Shown one piece after another: positions 1-9,018 of a stretch of 64,000 nt of DNA. The position numbers were made by a program, and so were the translations under genes. Each line of letters begins with the position of its first letter. The stretch's first letter is position 1. Source of the stretch: Falciphora oryzae (lineage: Eukaryota; Ascomycota; Sordariomycetes; Magnaporthales; Magnaporthaceae); the NCBI GenBank assembly GCA_000733355.1, contig JNVV01000012.1, forward strand, positions 270,557-334,556, written 5' to 3'. Below the pieces are notes generated by a model. The model was not told where the DNA came from and made no database searches. It saw nothing but the letters and a program-made list of their open reading frames with translations.

Positions 1-5
1 ACCTT

Positions 6-293
6 ATGGATATCGACTCCCCTGGGGCTTCCACAGCCTACCAAGACGCCGGTTCATTTGTCCCCGATGTTGGCCTTCGGGATCCAATGAATGCCGGGCA
101 GATGGTTCTTTACGCGGAAATCCCAAGCACAAACGGTTCCCTAGTCCAGCCGACCCCAACGTCAGCCGGAGGGGGCATGAATCAGCCAAGCCAGAGCCCC
201 GGACCTCGAGTGTACGGGCTGAAGCAGCTGTTCCCTAGTCTCGACGGCACGGAGGCCAGCACGGAGGCAAGCAAAAACGCAAGGATCGAGTGA
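6..293 (+). CDS. Uncharacterised disordered ORF, possibly the end of a gene from outside the window
   Basis: A 95-codon frame is open from the window edge to a TGA. It is rich in Ser, Pro, Gly and Thr and shows no recognisable domain, so a disordered tail is likely. A consensus donor-like GTGAGT sits at 290, just before the stop, so an intron is possible, but the acceptors I tried lead quickly to stops. The octapeptide-coding repeat that follows lies in another frame. The real start may lie to the left of the window. It could be chance. Confidence 0.25.
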   Translation: MDIDSPGASTAYQDAGSFVPDVGLRDPMNAGQMVLYAEIPSTNGSLVQPTPTSAGGGMNQPSQSPGPRVYGLKQLFPSLDGTEASTEASKNARIE

Positions 294-304
294 GTTATCG
301 TCAA

Positions 305-400
305 GCGAAGCCTGCTCCTGCCGGTCAAGTGAAGCCTCCTCCTTCCGGTCAAGTTAACCCCGCAGTCCCTGATCAAGCGAAGCCCGCCGCTATCACCCAG
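305..400 (+). repeat. Four imperfect 24-bp tandem units (octapeptide-coding)
   Basis: Units start at 305, 329, 353 and 377. In one frame they read as AKPAPAGQ, VKPPPSGQ, VNPAVPDQ and AKPAAITQ. Third positions and some codons differ while the K/N-P and terminal Q pattern is kept. This looks like an aged coding minisatellite. Confidence 0.55.
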
Positions 401-481
401 CTAAAGGCCGGTCCGGGGAAAAAGAACAATGTCCCCATCAAGGCGGCTGCTAGTTCTCCTAACCTCGGCTCGTGGCTGTAG

Positions 482-1985
482 CGGAGAACTTGGGGGTTGA
501 GGAGGAGCAAGCAGGCTCGCTGGCATTGCATTGTTGGCGTCCTCGTCAGGCTTACAAGTTAGACTGGGTTATTTCACGGGGTACTTATAGCATAGATAGG
601 ACAGATTGGCAGTTCCCGGATATAGGGTAGAAGATTTGGGGACAATTGAATGCTCGCTTCGAGCTCGTATCAACCTGCGGCATCCCGACCGTAATTTGCT
701 TCCAGTGTTCTCCCGTGTCGCAAGGGGAAAAGAACCACGCGCAGAGGCCGAGGTGCAGCCGCCGAGGTCAATGGGCCAGCCCCAGTCGTTTTGGCATATG
801 TTTATACGGCACGTGCCACGGGGATTCACGAAACTCTGTCGGAAGCCGCGCGACCAAAGTTTACTTTTTGCACAAACCTATCAAAGGTTGGCGCAATAAA
901 CCCCACATTAAAACTTTGTTAGAGTGTGATTTCTCCAGTGCAACATTCTACCTTTCGCTAGCAAATCCCACGTTGCGGCTCAAGTCTCCTTGTAATACCC
1001 CTCGTTTTATAACAGCACCTGTTTGTCTCGATAAGTGCGGTCGGTGTACTGCCGAGTAGTACACATTAACCAGCACGCACAAGGGTCTTTGACAAACACA
1101 GGGTTCGACCAGCCGGTCCGTGGCTTAGAATACCCCTTGGTGCCCGCTCCATTGCGACCAGAGGCGCAGAATGACTCGGGTCGACAGGGCGATTACCTAA
1201 ATAAAAAAATAGAATCGAACGAGCGCTTGACGCACTTGGGCATGGGCGGCTTTGCACCCGTCCATCCACTCATACAAATTTGCCAAAGAGAGAAACTACC
1301 CAACGCAGCCACGGCAATCACGACGGGGAAAATCTCCGACGATACGACGACTCAAGTGTCCGAGGCCCGTCTGATCTGCAGAAAGCCTTCGAGAAAACAC
1401 CGCGATCCCTAGACTAGCCAGCAAATATCCACCCAGGGTCCCTTTTTGCCCGCCTTTGTTGCCGAGAATGGAATTCACCACGATTCAGCCCAGCGCGTCG
1501 GGGATGGCCTTCTTTTTGTTTCCCCCCTACCAGCGCCGAAGAGCTGCCCCCAGGTACCTACCTACATATTCGCTTGCAAGGCTCGCCGGCCTCCTCCCAC
1601 CCGACCTGTGACGTATATCTCCGCCAGCCTGACCACCCCCATGGGTGGTTATGGAAGGAGAAAAAGGGTTAGCTGGGCCTCTGCTACATGAGGCAACCCT
1701 TATTACGCAATGGAGTCCCTGAAGTTTCTAGTGCGTGCCACCTTGGGCCAAAAAAGGACGGGCATGCACGCCGATTACGCGGCTTCTAGTGCGCCATCTG
1801 CCGATGAAGCACGGCGTTGCATTTCCGCCACCACCCTTGCAGAGAAGGCCTGGCGGCACGATTCACGCCACTGCTACTGTTCGATTCGTGATGTTCGGCC
1901 ATCGTCGTCGCCGCCTAGTAGGGGCCGGCTTATCGACAGGGCCCAAGGAGAACAGCCGTCGTCAGCGCCGGTCTGGACAGGCGAG
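482..1985. other. Spacer without a recognisable gene
   Basis: Only short open frames without family signatures occur here. I see no tRNA, no transposase and no clear repeat unit. Small TACCTACCTA-type runs near 1555 are common in filamentous ascomycete spacers. Confidence 0.5.
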
Positions 1986-1992
1986 TATATAA
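1986..1992 (+). promoter_or_regulatory. TATA box for the repeat-peptide gene
   Basis: TATATAA lies about 210 bp upstream of the ATG at 2203. It is followed by a long pyrimidine-rich stretch (about 2015-2150), typical of strong fungal promoters and leaders. Position and context support it; there is no direct evidence of use. Confidence 0.4.
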
Positions 1993-2202
1993 CTACCCGA
2001 TTCCTTCTAGCAATCGGTTTTCGTTTTCCTCTTTCTCCTCACCCCTCATCAGTTGTTCTTTACTTTTACCTAGCTCATCATCTCCTATTGTTTCTTTTTT
2101 TCCTACTGTTTTTTCCTTCGTATCTTTTTTCGACTTCCCCTTCTTGCATGCATCAGACTCGTTTCTGTCATTGCTTTGCTCGCTTGCAAAAGCCTGCCCA
2201 AG

Positions 2203-2625
2203 ATGCATGCCAAGTTTCTTGTCTCTTTCCTTTTGGCTGGCGCCCTGGCCGTACCTAGCCAGGCCCCGAACGCTGCTGGGGATCTCGCCGTCTCGCACGT
2301 CCTCGAAGCCCGCCGCGACCCGGGCCCGCAACCTGCCCCAAGGCCCAGGCCGAGGCCGGCATCGCCGCCTCCCCGCCCTATCACTTTGGACGACGAGGGC
2401 GGCCCCCGCCGCCACCCGCGTAGCGTGGCTGATAACGCAAACGTCCTCGAAGCCCGCCGCGACCCGGGCCCGCAGCCTGCCCCAAGGCCCAGGCCGAGGC
2501 CGGCATCGCCGCCTCCCCGCCCTATCACTCTGGAGGACGAGGGCGGCCCCCGCCGCCACCCGCGTAGCATGGCTGATAACGCAAACGTCCTCGAAGCCCG
2601 CCGCGACGACTTGGGCGAGGAGTAG
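2203..2625 (+). CDS. Secreted KEX2-processed repeat protein (proline/arginine-rich peptide precursor)
   Basis: A 140-aa single-exon frame with a classic signal peptide (hydrophobic core FLVSFLLAGALA, likely cut near residue 18-20). The mature part is two 48-aa units plus the start of a third. Each unit carries two dibasic sites, EARR before the unit and GPRR inside it. KEX2 cleavage and C-terminal trimming would release a 30-aa peptide with 12 Pro and 4 Arg (core RPRPRPASPPPRP) and a 14-aa spacer peptide (HPRS...VLEA). The ATG at 2203 is chosen because it begins the signal peptide. Fungal KEX2-repeat precursors include mating pheromones, repellents and ribosomal cyclic peptides (ustiloxin type). 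No UstYa-type or other tailoring gene is adjacent, so an unmodified secreted peptide is more likely than a cyclic RiPP. Function is inferred, not known. Confidence 0.7.
   Translation: MHAKFLVSFLLAGALAVPSQAPNAAGDLAVSHVLEARRDPGPQPAPRPRPRPASPPPRPITLDDEGGPRRHPRSVADNANVLEARRDPGPQPAPRPRPRPASPPPRPITLEDEGGPRRHPRSMADNANVLEARRDDLGEE
2298..2607 (+). repeat. 144-bp coding tandem repeat, 2.15 copies
   Basis: Copies start at 2298, 2442 and 2586, with a period of exactly 144 bp (48 codons). I count four differences between the two full copies (near 2331/2475, two near 2385/2530, and 2427/2571), so about 97% identity. This means recent duplication or ongoing homogenisation. Because the period is a multiple of three, the antisense strand is also open; that is a composition effect. 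Confidence 0.9.
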
Positions 2626-2826
2626 GACGGGCGCGACATTAGAAAAAACGAGAAGAGAAACCGAAGGGGACGTTAGAAAGGACTCTTGTCGGCTGCAGCT
2701 ACGCCCCCCCGCGCCCAAAGACACTCGAAACGTGGGGGCCTGCTGTTTGTGCAACGACCTATCCACTCGTTTAGCGCTGCTTCCCAAATACTTATATCTG
2801 TATTTAACCTTCCCGCCTTGTTCCCG

Positions 2827-3474
2827 TTAAAAGGACCTAAGCGATAGATTTAAATGCCCCCTTTTTTCATATTCCCAGGCGTTTCTCTGCTTGAACTCTC
2901 CCGTGTTTGTACGAGCGCGAGACTGAGGCCCCGACCTCGCGCTTGCCGTCATGCTTGAGAATGGCCCTGTCGTTATGCCGTTGGCGCAGGTCTTCTCCTC
3001 GCGTAGCCCGTCATTTCGGGGGCGCCTGTCGAGCTCGTGGCCCTGGCTGGGGTGCCACAGTATAGCTCGGTCGGAGACGTGGCATGGCAGGGCCCAGAAG
3101 AATACGCGGTGCGGGATGTGCCGCCTCAGGACCTTCATGTTGCCGGCGAGCCCGTGGAGTACGTCCCTCGGGTTCGTAGACTGTCGCGGGTGTACTGCGC
3201 CCGCGAAGGTTGGCGTACTCTGGAACCCCGTGTCCTGGGTGGCGTTTTCGATCAAAGTGGCGCTTGCCAGATATAGCAGTAGCCGCCAGACTGTGATTTC
3301 TCCTCTGTCGGCGGTTAGGCTCGCTGCGGGAATATGCTGGGAGCTGACGTGGAGCGAGCCGAGCCGGCCTTTCAAGGCTTCCCCGCCTCCGCAGGCATTG
3401 CCTGTGCTCCTCGGTGGGCAGTCAGGCATGGATACGGTCTTGACAGGATACAACCGCTTGTCGGTCTCGGGCAT
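2827..3474 (-). CDS. Unrecognised ORF, doubtful
   Basis: A 215-codon frame from ATG to stop. It shows no signal peptide, no clear domain and no conserved motif that I know. The opposite strand is also open for 190 codons (2951-3523), so either or neither may be real. It is listed only because its length is uncommon for this spacer. Confidence 0.18.
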   Translation of the reverse strand: MPETDKRLYPVKTVSMPDCPPRSTGNACGGGEALKGRLGSLHVSSQHIPAASLTADRGEITVWRLLLYLASATLIENATQDTGFQSTPTFAGAVHPRQSTNPRDVLHGLAGNMKVLRRHIPHRVFFWALPCHVSDRAILWHPSQGHELDRRPRNDGLREEKTCANGITTGPFSSMTASARSGPQSRARTNTGEFKQRNAWEYEKRGHLNLSLRSF

Positions 3475-5444
3475 TTACCCATCGATCACCAGTTCTCGTG
3501 GGGTTAAACCCAACATCCTCTGATAATGTAGCCGATAAGAATGCGCTTAGGCGCGATCCTCACTGTGGGAAGCTGGACGGCTCGATGGGATGGCCGCTGG
3601 CTCCCAACGTCGTGACATGCATTCTGCACCGAGTCGAATTAGCACTATCGGACTAACGACGAGTTGGCTCGAGTTTAGATGAAGCTTACGGGATAGATTG
3701 CCCAGCCTGGACCTCCCCGATCTAGCCCCGAGACCTCCACGCACCAGTCCACAGCTTGTCATTGCCGCCTGCGTCCACTGCGGCTGCTCCTCCCATCTCT
3801 CCCGCCGCAGTGCTTTGACGCTCGCACCCCCAGGCCCGCGGCCGACGGGTGATTGACACCGTTCGTCCCAAGTGGATGGCCAAAAGAAAAGGAAGAGGCA
3901 GCGAGAGGGGGATTACGAGCAAGCAAGGTTTTCCATTTGCTTGCCTGCGGACCATGTGTCCTCGCGCCAGTTTAGAAGCCCTGCTATTGCTCGCTCCATT
4001 CTGCCCACCGCGCCCTTCCAACCCAGCCAGCCCGGAACCAGCTGCTCGGGCTACCACCAGGCTCGGCTCAGGCTCGACTCAGGTTTGCTCAGGATTTGCT
4101 TAGGTTGAAGCAGCTAGGGCTCCGGTCCAATCCCCGAAAAGGAAATTGTTAAAGGTCAGATTCCGGCGTGGAATTTGTCTGTATCGGGCCTGGAGGGACC
4201 GGGGTTCAGTTGCGGTGCGCGCTTCTCCTTGCGGCTCACCGCAATGGCAGAGGTTGTCATGACTGGTAGTAGGTGGAAGGGGCAGGATACCCCAGCCCTT
4301 ATCGCGTGGATAAGGGAGTGGGGCACCAGGCCTGCCTTCACGGCCGCCTCCAACTCTCTCCTAGATATGAGAATAGAGCCATTTACCATATATCGCAATC
4401 GAACCCCCTGCCGTTCGCGATAGAGGTGGTGACCCAAGAACCGTAGTCCCCAAAGTGGCGTGCAACGAGCCTGCGAGTTACTGCGGTCAGCAAAACCCCT
4501 CCCACTCATGTTCTTGGGCAGTGTTATTACATACCTTCGGTCATCTCGTACATCTGCCAAGGCTGGTAAAGTCACCAGACCGGCCAGGAGAAGGGTGCTC
4601 CAAAGTTGTGTGAAGTGCACAGTTGTCGAGTGGAAGGGCAAGAAATAGACTAGGGCGTGAGTGAGGGACGGAGCTATTTGCTGAGGGTGTGCTGGTCGAG
4701 TTTCTTGTAGAGCTGTGGATGCTGTTGATTTGTTGTCTCGAGAAACCTCTTACGGACGCAGATGGGCCAGCACTTTATACCTTATACAAAACCATGCGGT
4801 CCAGGTGGATTTAGTAAGTCCCTCGGCAATCCCAGCAAGTCACCACGACCGGCCAGCTGAGCGAAGGTCGCTGCTCCAGAGCAAAGGGCTGTGTTCCACA
4901 TGGATCATCTAACCATATCAGGCAGTGTCTAGCAAAGGCTTACTGATGCGGTTTGGCTTTAACAACTAAAAATAGGAGTTGTAGTGAGTCCCCTCGAAGA
5001 ACGGCGGTCCAGGGCCATGAACTGAGCTATCTCGAACCATCCGGGAGGCTTGGAGACAGGCATCTGTCTATCTTAGGAAACAGTCCATGCTCTCAGTAGG
5101 CGAGTAGGTCTCCACCCTACCTACCTAGGTAGACATGTATCCGACACTACAGAGGCCTTGGCAATGCTCCTATTCTTGGATGTACTGTACACGCGCCCCG
5201 CTGAGTGGGCCGGCCAAGCTTGAGTCCATACCCGCGCCTTTCTCAGTACCTTTTAGCCACGGCTGCTTAGTAGCAGGACCCCTATCATGGTGCCGCAGCG
5301 AGGTCATGGATCGATTGAGCGGGGAACGCGCCGAGTTGAAAGGGCTGATTGGCTCCAAGACGCGACTCGTCTTCTGCACAGCCAGGTGAAGCCTCCTTCC
5401 GCCAGAGGCGCATGTTACCATCGACCTGGACAGCTGTGCCTCTC

Positions 5445-5495
5445 GTTGGTTCTGTCGTTGGTTTTGTTGGTTTTGTTGTTGGTTTTGTCGTTGGT
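5445..5495 (+). repeat. GTTGGTTTT-type microsatellite
   Basis: A run of GTTGGTT(C/T)TGTC/GTTGGTTTT units. On the minus strand it reads as Gln/Asn repeats inside a doubtful ORF. Confidence 0.7.
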
Positions 5496-5826
5496 ACCCC
5501 AGGGCAACTCCCCCGCCAATTACAATCCTGGCTGTTGACATGGGTGGGTCGACAGCTGACTGATGGACCCACAGAACGGAAAGCGCGAACCAAGCGGGAC
5601 ACTATCTAGGACAGCGAGCTCCCCCCTCACGATCCTCGCTGATTTGACCAGACACAGGTGAACGCTCGCTCCCACCATTTCCTACCAGTACCGGCTCAAG
5701 ATTGACACTCACGACAAGAAGTCTTGCACTTCCGATAACAAGTACCGACAATATGGCCGTGGTCTTTATTAACGATCTTTATGCGGGCGAATCATCCTCG
5801 GCTCCCCCCTAGCACCACCTACATGT

Positions 5827-7111
5827 TTCCCTCTTTTCAGCAGCCTCCCAACAGAACTCTGGCGACAGGTATGGCGATGCTTCCTCCCAAGGCAACGCAT
5901 TATTGCCATCCGAATAGAATCTACACGTCCTCAGGCTCCCTTGTCGGTCTCTGATCCCGCAGCCGACTCTTCCTCTTCAGCTGCCGCCGGGAAAGAGGAA
6001 GACAGTGCCACTGCGGTGGGGACGGGCTTGTCGTACAGCCGGCGCAACGAGCTTGGAAACTTCGTGAGCGACGCACCATACCGCCTCCCGCCTGGCCGGT
6101 GCGGAGAGTGTGTTAAGTCCGCTCTTGGGCGTGAATAAGGAAGCTCGTGCTTTCGTGCTGGATTTCTATCGCGCACACATCCCCACCGACGGCGGCCTTG
6201 TGCTACCAACACCGCGACCGGCTTTCAGGCCTGAGGACGACATTATCCATTTCGACCTCGGCTGCTGGGAAATCGGGCGAGACCGACGAAGGGCTGAGCC
6301 TCACCCCGACGTCGACCTGCTCGCCGATTTCCTTTTGGACACTCGGGCTTACGACCCCAAGGGCCTCGGCGTTCTGCATCTTGCGATCGGGGGTCAAGTT
6401 CCGTTTAATAGTGTTCAACTTCCTACAGGTATAATTTGCGACTAGAACTCACCAAAAATGGGTTATACTAATAATAACTTTCCGCCTACAGATGCATCTC
6501 GTCTTTCGGCCTCAGCGGCTTCGGCCCTGCGGACCACCCTTTTCGGATTGCGTACTGTTACCTTTATCGCCATAGCCGAAGAAGACCGTTTAACGTGCAG
6601 TTTGTTGGATTGTTACACCGTCAGGTATAACCGCGCTTTACCCATCTGGTCTCGCGTGGTAAATTTTCAGCTTCTGGAGGGATTGGACGGACGCGGGGGA
6701 GCGGGTGCAAAGGAAAATGAGGAAGCTGAAGGATCGACGCCAGTAGACAGCGACCATGACGTGCCTGACTTTTACCTCGAAAAGGTTGCCGTCGGTTCGG
6801 ACCCTCGGGGACTGGTCCGCATATGGCTATCAATGGAAGAGGCTTTTGGCGTTAACGCGACCACGGCCGAGAAGAGGTTCGCGGTGGCGGCGATGCCCCG
6901 CGCGTGGAGGTTCGACTGGCGTGATGGCGAGGACCCCGAGGACAACTGCGTGCGCTCGACCGCCGACGCTGCGCGGTATGTGGCCCGCGAGGAGGCCGAA
7001 TGGGCGGCCAAGTTCAAACCCGATGGCATATACACGAAGTTGACCTTCAAGAACCCGGACCCGACAGCCCCAGCGGCACGCCTGTCTGTCCCGCAGGCCG
7101 TCGGCTTTTAG
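5827..7111 (+). pseudogene. 2EXR-domain protein, frameshifted
   Basis: The 2EXR family signature is clear but split over two frames. The first frame (5827-6138) has FPLFSSLPTELWRQVWR followed by PRQRIIAIRIE. The second (from 6110) has LSPLLGVNKEARAFVLDFYR, the usual second block, then a DDIIHFDL strand. One extra base near 6109-6113 would explain the break. A clean intron follows at 6429-6491 (GT...CTACAG, branch TACTAAT, 63 nt), joining frames to the stop at 7111. No ATG precedes the first block in its frame (a stop lies near 5772). Family members are large expanded sets of unknown function in Pezizomycotina. It may be a decayed copy, an assembly indel, or a gene with an unseen short intron. 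The rest of the frame is well preserved, so any decay is recent. Confidence 0.6.
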
Positions 7112-7500
7112 CTTTTTCCCTGCGAGGCCCTAGGCCCGCTGCCCGAAGGAGGGAGAGTAGCCAATCTCGAGTATGACAACAACCTCGAGTGGTGTGGTGG
7201 CGCGGCGTGCCTTGTTGGGCAGGCGCAGCCAGTTTCGTTTGCACCAAGGTACTAAGCCCAACATTGGATACAAGTTGGTAACTTGTATCTTCTCATCCTT
7301 TTGGCCTAGTTGGATTGGGCTTAGCTAGACCTGCCAGAGCCGTGACAGTAGCTGTAATAATGGAGGCTGCCACAATTGGTTAATTTCTGTCCATGCCAGG
7401 GCTTCGATGTTTTAAAGGGGCATGGGAAGGATAGAGGGGAGCATAATGGGGAATATGGAAGGGAGCATGGAAAAAGCATGGAAAGAGCATGGGGGGAGGG
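7112..7500. other. Spacer with purine-rich GCATGG minisatellite
   Basis: No gene. From about 7416 to 7510 the + strand is a G/A-rich array with repeated GCATGGAAA and GAGCATGG units directly before the transposon remnant. It interrupts or flanks the RNase H part of that element. Confidence 0.5.
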
Positions 7501-8410
7501 CAGCATGGAGGCTTTCAAGGAGGTCCATTATTTCATGGATAAGTACCGGGTACACGTTCGTTGGCCCCCGGGCCACACGGGAATCCCCGGGAACGAAGAG
7601 GCAGACGCCGAAGCAAAGTTGGGATCGGCCCTGCCGATACCCCAACACGCCAAACGGTGGCGGGAGGAAAAGCTTTGGCCCGGAGAATGGCCCGGGACGC
7701 CCGCAACGCGTGGTTCAAAAACAACCTCCCGGAACGGCACAAGGCCGTAGGCCTCCCGCCGGCACCACAACACACGCCCGACGCTTTGCAACTGCACCGG
7801 AGGGTATTGCAACGGTTGATAGCCGCACGCACATGCCACAGGGACTTCGACTGGTACCACAGGAAATTTAAACACGAGGACGACAACCCGTGCCGCTGTG
7901 GGAGAAACAAATCCCCTTCCCACCCTGTATATTGCAGGTTGGCTAGGGCTCTCGAAAACAAATGGCCAAAGGCGGACCCCGCCCCGGCTTTTGACAGACC
8001 GGGATATTGGAAACGGCTACTCCAAAAGCCTTTTCTTTTTGCCTCGTTCGTCGAGGCTACCAACTATTTCACTATCGCCGGCGATAGTAACGGGCTTTAA
8101 AGGCTTACGCACATCCTTTACCCCTCTCTTGTCTACCTCTTTCCTTTGTTTTTGTCACTTAATCCGGGCCAGCATTAGGTTCGTTGGTCCCCCGCACATC
8201 TGGCTGGGCTTGGGGGTGGTCTTAAGGACCTCCCCGCCTAAACTCAGCTACTACTTCACTCTGGCGCTTTGCCGGCTGACCGCATCACTACCACCCGCAG
8301 CGTTTACAACGCTCTGGCGTCTTTATGCCCTACTGCCGATCGCCCGCTCACTAACAAGGAGCGCTGGAACGCGGCCCGATCTCTGTGTGCCTTCGGGTTT
8401 AATTTGTTAG
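7501..8410 (+). mobile_element. Decayed LINE (Tad/MGR583-like) 3' fragment: RNase H end and C-terminal region
   Basis: In one frame (about 7510-7640) stands HVRWPPGHTGIPGNEEADAEAK, the end of the RNase H domain found in fungal Tad-clade LINEs. The next part is in another frame (to 8100): NAWFKNNLPERHKA, then LHRRVLQRLIAARTCHRDF, then a CRCGRNKSPSHPVYC cysteine motif, typical of the C terminus of these elements. The frame change at about 7610-7640 and the missing reverse transcriptase show a 5'-truncated, dead copy. The stretch 8101-8410 is probably its 3' end. The (CT)n tract at 8526 may be linked to insertion, but this is a guess. Confidence 0.7.
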
Positions 8411-8522
8411 CTGTTTCGATAGCAGCACTATAGCCTGGTGTAGATAAGCTTAGGTAGCGCTAGCACGTCGTATGCACCTAGGGAGGCAGGGACTGATAGA
8501 TCCCGACTTACCGACGCTAAAT

Positions 8523-8525
<3 letters not shown>

Positions 8526-8574
<49 letters not shown>
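8526..8574 (+). repeat. (CT)n microsatellite, 49 bp
   Basis: Uninterrupted CT dinucleotides, about 24 units. Confidence 0.95.
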
Positions 8575-8576
<2 letters not shown>

Positions 8577-8957
8577 ACGAGCTGCCGCCTTTACCGGCAG
8601 ATATTTCCCAGAGGCTGCGTGGCATCAGACCAGGCCTCCGCAGGCACCAGGGCCAATCGCGGCCGCCCCCAGCAGCCCAGCCGTGGTGGCGGAATGCGCG
8701 CGATTAAGTGCAAATGCGAAAAGGTCCTGGTGCTATTGGGGGAGCAGAAGCGCCAGGAGCACATTTCTCGTCTCGTCCAGGGATGATGCATATGGGTTAA
8801 ACACAAGTGGGGGCGCAACAGACGGCCGTTGGACGGTAGGGAACGCTTGGCTGGGAGCAAAGGGGAACAGAGGCGTCCGTTTTTGGAGGCGAAAACCTCC
8901 GTTTCTGGACGCCTTTGATCCCATTTACTCTCGAAACCTCCACAACCCAAAACATGT

Positions 8958-9018
8958 GAGGGCCGAACTAGTACTCAGGTGGGTGACCACTGGGGAATCC
9001 TCGGTGTTGTATGTTTTT
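8958..9018 (+). rRNA. 5S rRNA 3' half (truncated copy or pseudogene)
   Basis: The segment carries the diagnostic fungal 5S end: GGTGGGTGACCAC, then a GGAATCC block, then GTTGTATGTTTTT with its T-rich terminator. The 5' half of the gene (ACATACGACC... and the internal A-box region) is absent; unrelated sequence precedes it. 5S genes and pseudogenes are dispersed in filamentous ascomycetes, so a lone truncated copy is plausible. Confidence 0.65.

Larger units (their letters stand above)
2626..5826. other. Long spacer with weak ORFs only
   Basis: No recognisable gene. A 215-codon minus-strand ATG frame (2827-3474) has no family signature. A minus-strand segment at 4550-4641 encodes a signal-peptide-like stretch (LLLAGLVTLPALA) but has no ATG, and a diverged similar segment lies at about 4815-4905. 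A 123-codon minus-strand ATG frame at 5170-5541 is Gln/Asn-rich because of a microsatellite. The spacer may hold decayed genes or repeats. Confidence 0.4.

Noticed and set aside
1101..1130. GGTTCGACC resembling a tRNA T-loop
   Set aside because: No cloverleaf can be formed with the flanking sequence.
1993..2787. 264-codon minus-strand frame with repeats across the KEX2-repeat gene
   Set aside because: It is the antisense of the 144-bp repeat, which stays open because the period is a multiple of three. It has no signal peptide, and the sense strand has the signal peptide, RR sites and TATA box.
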